From: Thecamonas trahens ATCC 50062
Lineage: Eukaryota > Apusozoa > Apusomonadida > Apusomonadidae
Direction of reading: 5' to 3'
Assembly: GCF_000142905.1 (NCBI RefSeq)
Contig: NW_013657664.1
Location: 361,172 to 425,171 of the forward strand
DNA length: 64,000 nt
The translations under genes and the position numbers were made by a program. The notes under the pieces were generated by a model, which saw only the letters and a list, made by a program, of their open reading frames with translations, searched no databases and was not told the origin of the DNA. Positions within the stretch are counted from its first letter, which is position 1; each line of letters starts with the position of its first letter. Of this stretch, positions 60,268-64,000 are shown piece by piece.

Positions 60268-60900
60268 ATGGCGCAGTGGGCTGCAGGCGGGCCGTTGGTT
60301 GGTGGAATGGCTGGGACAGGCGGGACAAGCATGGCCAAGGTGGGCTTCCACCGGACAGGGCTTAGGCTGGAGGCGCGAGGAGGGAGTGCGGACGAGCATG
60401 GCAGCAGGCGGCGGGTGGGCGGAGACGGAGGCCATGGAGATGCCGAGGCACGGAGAGACGGCGAGATGGAGGCACGGAGAGACGGCGAGACGGAGGCGCG
60501 GGGCTGGCCAGAGGATGGAGCAGCAGAGAGCGAGGATGAGGGCAAGGTCGAGGAGGAGGTGGTCGGAGTGGGGGTGTTGGCGAGGCAGGAGCTGCCGCGG
60601 TATGCGCAGACCACACCGCAGCTGGTGGATGCGTGGATGACGGGCTCGATGTGGACCTCGTTTGCCACGCCCGAGACAGGCTGGTATGGGTACATGCTGC
60701 TGGGCGCCACAGCTGTTGGATTTGTCGTGGCCATCTACATCATCGTCCTCTCCAAGTTCATGCCGGTCACCGGATCGCCGCTCGTCGACTACATCTCGCA
60801 GGACCACTACTACTCGGTCCTCATCCCCTACCTTGCGCCCGTCGCCCTCGTCTACGTCTACTTTTCATGGCTCTCGTTCAAGTTCTACCGGCATAACTAG
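60268..60900 (+). CDS. GPI-GlcNAc transferase subunit PIG-Y homologue
   Basis: 210 residues as an open frame. The C-terminal 70 match PIG-Y: a first helix (YMLLGATAVGFVVAIYIIVL), a short loop, and a second helix closing with LAPVALVYVYFSWLSFKFYR followed by HN, like the YVFF...KLFRHN end of human PIG-Y. PIG-Y is the smallest subunit of the ER enzyme that starts GPI-anchor synthesis. The 130-residue N-terminal extension is low-complexity and contains a duplicated EARRDGE block from a tandem repeat (about 60450-60500). Human PIG-Y has 71 residues, so translation may really start later, for example at 60636 (MTGSMWTS). Convergent with the Pkr1 gene. Confidence 0.8.
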   Translation: MAQWAAGGPLVGGMAGTGGTSMAKVGFHRTGLRLEARGGSADEHGSRRRVGGDGGHGDAEARRDGEMEARRDGETEARGWPEDGAAESEDEGKVEEEVVGVGVLARQELPRYAQTTPQLVDAWMTGSMWTSFATPETGWYGYMLLGATAVGFVVAIYIIVLSKFMPVTGSPLVDYISQDHYYSVLIPYLAPVALVYVYFSWLSFKFYRHN

Positions 60901-60932
60901 CCACCGCCGCTCCGATGTGGACGCCGCGCGCT

Positions 60933-61359
60933 TTACTCCTTCTTGGCCTTGCTGCTGCTCTTGGCGCCATCGCCACCCTCTGCCACGTGCTTCTTGTGCG
61001 CCGCGTCGAGCTCGATCAGCAACCTGCGCCCACGCGCTCTGTGAGTCTGTGTATGTGTTCGGAGTGTGGCGGGAGGGATCTCTGACGACGTACCAGTTGA
61101 TCAGAGCGATGAGGACGACGGTCATGGCGAGCATGACAGCCAGATGGATGTTGAAGCCACGGATGAGCAGCAGCGAGGCGAGAACCACAAGGAGAGTGAT
61201 AAAGACAACGTTCATCAGTGTGATGACCGTCGACGGTGTGCCCGGGCTGAACATCGAGTTGACCACGTCCGATGCCACATACCCGCTCGACTCGGTCACC
61301 ACAGGCCCATGCAGCGCCTCGTGTGCCAACTCATCCTTTCGCTCAACTCCACCGCTCAT
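60933..61359 (-). CDS. V-ATPase assembly factor Pkr1 homologue
   Basis: Exon 1 is 61359-61094 and exon 2 is 61023-60933 (118 residues); the intron is 70 bp, GTACGT...GCGCAG, phase 2. Key matches to the Pkr1 family are SMFSPGTPSTVITLMNVVF before the first helix (Pkr1 has an FEPGTSP motif), NIHLAVMLAMTVVLIALINW as the second helix, then LLIELDAAHKKH across the splice junction. The C-terminal tail is Lys/Ser-rich. Pkr1 is an ER membrane protein needed for assembly of the V-ATPase Vo sector in yeast. The splice is supported because the unspliced frame loses the WLLIEL block. Confidence 0.85.
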
Positions 61360-61814
61360 GGATGTATTTGTGCTGCAGACGTGTGTGTATGTGTGTGGGG
61401 GGGTGGGTGGGGGTGGGTGGGTGGGTGGGTGGGCGGGTGTGTTGTCACAAGGCCGACGGGGCGGCTCTCGGCCGACAGCGAGACGACGACCCGTGCATGA
61501 CTCGGACCCGGCCTGATGCTGATGCTGATGCTGATGCTCATGGTGTGACTTGACGATGATGTGTATGGCGGATATTTGTGATTTGGTGTAGAGTTGAGTA
61601 TGCATCGGTTGGTGTGGTCGCAGTGTGGTGATCGGGACCTATCGTGCGAGCATAGTATGCTTGGGTCGGTCGGTGGTCCCTCTCGCCTGGCCGTGGCGGG
61701 CGTCGGCTGTCAGCTCTAGTCAAACCAGGAGGTGACAGACGTACTCATCTCCCACCGCGCGCCATTCTTCGCATAGTTCGACTCTGCAGAGCGGGCTTCT
61801 CAACCAGAGGGATC
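61360..61814. other. Divergent intergenic region (Pkr1 / TatD)
   Basis: 455 bp without a gene. It has a (GGGT)n tract at about 61397-61436 and four TGATGC units at about 61516-61539. A/T content rises in the middle (GGCGGATATTTGTGATTTGG near 61567). Confidence 0.55.
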
Positions 61815-62902
61815 ATGACAAGCATAGCGCCGGCGAGTGCTCCGCTGTTTGGTACGGACTGCCGTGGTTGCGGCGTGTGTGAGAGAGGGAGGGAGAGTGT
61901 GTGTAGACGCAGACTCATGGCACAAGATACGATGGTGGCCACGACGGGCGGCCGTGGCTGGTGGGTGACATAGACATCGCTTGCAATCTGACGGCCGGTA
62001 TGTATCAGGGTGTATATCGGGGGACATTCAAGCATGAGCCGGATTTGGACGAGGTGTTGGCTCGGGCGGATGCTGCGGGTGTCCGCGCCATCATGATCAC
62101 CGGCACCGACGTCGTCGAGTCAACCAAAGCTGTGGATATGGTGGCCCGGGGCGGAGGTAGTGCGGAAGATGGCCGGCCTGAACTCTATGCCACGGTTGGA
62201 GTGCATCCGACGCGGGCTGGTGTGTTTGATGATGACGGCGAGGGCGCCGTCGTTGAGCGCCTGCGGACGCTCGTTGTCCGCGGTGGCGACAAAGTCCTCG
62301 CCGTGGGCGAGACCGGCATCGATCACAACAGAGCCCACTTTTGTCCCCTCGAGGTGCAGGCCAAGTACTTTGAGACCCAGATCCAGCTTGCCCGCGAGCT
62401 CGACAAACCGCTCTTCCTCCACTATCGCAACGACGATGCAGAGCCGGACTCGCCGTTCTTCTCCATCCTCGCCGCCCACGCCGGCGCCATTCGCGGTGTC
62501 GTCCACTCGTTCACTGGCTCGCCCAGTGAGATCGAGACCATTGTTGGCCTCGGCCTCTATGTCGGTATCAATGGCTGCTCGCTCCGAACCGAAGCCAACT
62601 GTGATGCTGTCCGCACCATCCCGCTCGAACGGCTGCTGCTCGAGACCGACGCGCCGTGGTGCGACATTCGGCGGACACACCACGGGTACAGCCATGTTGT
62701 CACTCACTTTGAAGGCGCCAAGAAGGCTAAGGCCTTTGTCCGCGGCTCGATGGTCAAGTCGCGCAACGAGCCGGCCACCATGCGCCAGGTCCTCGAGGTT
62801 GTCTACGGCCTGCGCGCAGCTGTCGACAACCTCGAGTCGATCGACGCTTTTGCCGCCATCATCTACGCCAACTCGGAACGTTTGCTTCTGGGTCGGCCGT
62901 GA
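61815..62902 (+). CDS. TatD-family metal-dependent DNase
   Basis: Exon 1 is 61815-61851 (MTSIAPASAPLF plus one base) and exon 2 is 61974-62902 (321 residues). The 122 bp intron, GTACGG...CATAG, restores the conserved F-D-I-x-x-N-L start (LFDIACNLTAGMYQGVYRG), which the unspliced frame lacks. Metal-site motifs follow: VGVHPTRAG, AVGETGIDHNR (Glu), FLHYRND (His), HSFTGSPSEIE (His) and LLLETDAPWCDIR (Asp). TatD enzymes are 3' exonucleases or DNases linked to DNA repair and to apoptotic DNA breakdown. Length and motifs match eukaryotic TATDN1. Confidence 0.93.
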
Positions 62903-62925
62903 GTTGCTCGGGCCTGTTGTGCTCG

Positions 62926-64000
62926 TCACGTGTACGCTGCCAGATACTCGTCTATCGAGTCGAGCAGAAGCGTGTCGTCGACGGTGAGCCCAAACTCGTC
63001 ATCGCCGATGTCGCCGGCTTCATTCCCGCCGTCATCGGACACAACAGACGCGTTTGAGCTCTCGGCATCGCTCCAGTTGTCGTTGTGGCTGTGGATTGGG
63101 GATGTTCGTGCGTCGTTCCACCGCCACCCCTGCTTTCCAACCAGCATCGACGAGACAAAACCCGGTGCATCATCCCAGCGCGCAGACTCGTTGCCATCGC
63201 GTTGGTCCGCAATCGAGTCTGCGCTCGATGTTATCGAAGCCTCCGGCGAGTAAATAGCAGGTACCGGACGTCGCGGCGACGGTGATGGCTGCGGTGCAAC
63301 GGCCTGGCGAGGTGGTGGAGGTGGCGCAAAGTACTCGACAGGTGACGACACGGCAGGCGCTACCCGGCGTGGGACAGCCCGGCGCGGGACAACCCGGCGA
63401 GCAGCCGCACGTGGTGGCGGCGTCTCTGGTCGCACCGCAAGGTCCGGTGAGGCAGACGCCAATCGTGCAACGTCGTCGACGACAACGGCGTCAATGGCAG
63501 CAGACGCATCAAAGCTGCGGCTGCTACTGACGTCGTCGCATTCGCCATCATCGCTGCGAGTGCTCGATGGGAGATCCTCAACACCGCGGCGAAGCGGCGA
63601 GAATAGCTCGCATGGTTCGCGCGACGGCGAGCGCAACGATGTCATGTCCAGATCATCTGCGGCTGGCAGAGCCTCCACATACGGCCTGTCGTTGCATGTG
63701 CGCGAGGCGACTGCAGCTGCGCGAGCACCAATGGCCACCGATCGTCCTCTTCGGCCTTTGCCGCGACCTCGACCGCGACCACGTCCACGTCCACGTCCAC
63801 GTCCGAGGCCACGCCCCGGCCGCCGGGTCTCCTGAGCAAACCGCGCAATACGAGCATCGCGTTGAGCCCAGCGCTTGCGGGCATTGTGCTCGGCCTCGGC
63901 CCGTGCTGCGGCTTCCTTCATCTTTCGCTCGCGGATGCGCTGCAGTGCCCGAGCTTGGGCAGTCGACGGATCGAACCGCGACTTGCGCGGCCGATGCGGC
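62926..64000 (-). CDS. RG-repeat low-complexity protein (5' end outside window)
   Basis: The frame stays open to the right edge of the window, so the N-terminus is missing; at least 357 residues are present. The edge-proximal part is a charged helix (STAQARALQRIRERKMKEAA, then AEAEHNARKRWAQRDARIAR). Next is an Arg-Gly repeat (GRGLGRGRGRGRGRGRGRGK), typical of RNA-binding or methylated RGG boxes. The rest is disordered, Ser/Pro/Asp-rich, ending in an acidic region (VDDTLLLDSIDEYLAAYT). No folded domain is visible. The gene converges on TatD with a 23 bp gap. Confidence 0.65.
   Translation of the reverse strand, partial: PHRPRKSRFDPSTAQARALQRIRERKMKEAAARAEAEHNARKRWAQRDARIARFAQETRRPGRGLGRGRGRGRGRGRGRGKGRRGRSVAIGARAAAVASRTCNDRPYVEALPAADDLDMTSLRSPSREPCELFSPLRRGVEDLPSSTRSDDGECDDVSSSRSFDASAAIDAVVVDDVARLASASPDLAVRPETPPPRAAARRVVPRRAVPRRVAPAVSSPVEYFAPPPPPRQAVAPQPSPSPRRPVPAIYSPEASITSSADSIADQRDGNESARWDDAPGFVSSMLVGKQGWRWNDARTSPIHSHNDNWSDAESSNASVVSDDGGNEAGDIGDDEFGLTVDDTLLLDSIDEYLAAYT

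Noticed and set aside
1-64000. tRNA, rRNA, snRNA and CRISPR elements
   Set aside because: I scanned the spacers by eye for T-loop, U1/U2/U4/U6 and regular spaced-repeat signatures and found none that hold up. A covariance-model search would be decisive.

Overview
This 64 kb window is nuclear DNA from a GC-rich, compact, intron-bearing eukaryotic microbe. It carries spliceosomal introns, WD40, kelch, FERM, TBC and SRP54 proteins, an mRNA cleavage factor, a GPI-anchor enzyme subunit and mitochondrial proteins. Coding third positions are strongly G/C and most genes lie within about 200 bp of their neighbour. The mix of filamin-like, kelch, PB1/SAM kinase and ABCA-type genes fits a free-living heterotrophic protist; an apusomonad such as Thecamonas is my best guess, not a sequence-proven assignment. 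I see no operons, CRISPR arrays, transposons, viral genes or convincing tRNA/rRNA genes. Two runs of N (24323-24566 and 59670-59769) are assembly gaps.

Layout. 0-16 kb: a BolA protein, an unknown two-exon gene, a SNAPC4-like Myb factor, a divergent pair (C2-domain protein / serine-rich coiled-coil protein), a GST, a membrane protein and a TBC RabGAP. 16-21 kb: three neighbouring genes linked to DNA metabolism, namely a CtIP/Sae2-type factor, an IGHMBP2/Hcs1-type helicase and a weak polymerase-X-like protein. 21-30 kb: a coiled-coil/filamin/zinc-finger/PDZ scaffold, a SAM-PB1-MEKK kinase, a ROMO1/Mgr2 mitochondrial protein and CstF-50. 30-39 kb: an LKB1-interacting-protein-like LRR protein, a tandem pair of AlkZ-type (HTH_42) DNA-glycosylase-like genes, and SRP54. 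39-49 kb: a CREST-like membrane protein, ribosomal P2, a CDF metal transporter, a kelch/IPT/filamin membrane protein and an organellar AsnRS. 49-64 kb: a Q-rich nuclear protein, a KIAA1143-like protein, a FERM-SH3 protein, a membrane protein, an ABCA half-transporter, PIG-Y, the V-ATPase assembly factor Pkr1, a TatD nuclease and a partial RG-rich protein.

Three window-wide patterns stand out. (1) Eight of nine inferred introns begin GTACG rather than the usual GTAAG or GTGAG. (2) At least six otherwise intact genes need one extra base to restore the frame at seven sites, mostly short homopolymers; base undercalls are the simplest explanation, -1 programmed frameshifting the exotic one. (3) The two AlkZ-like genes are identical over both flanks but sharply divergent across one winged-helix segment, which suggests gene conversion or domain-level diversification. 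It is the most unusual biological signal here.
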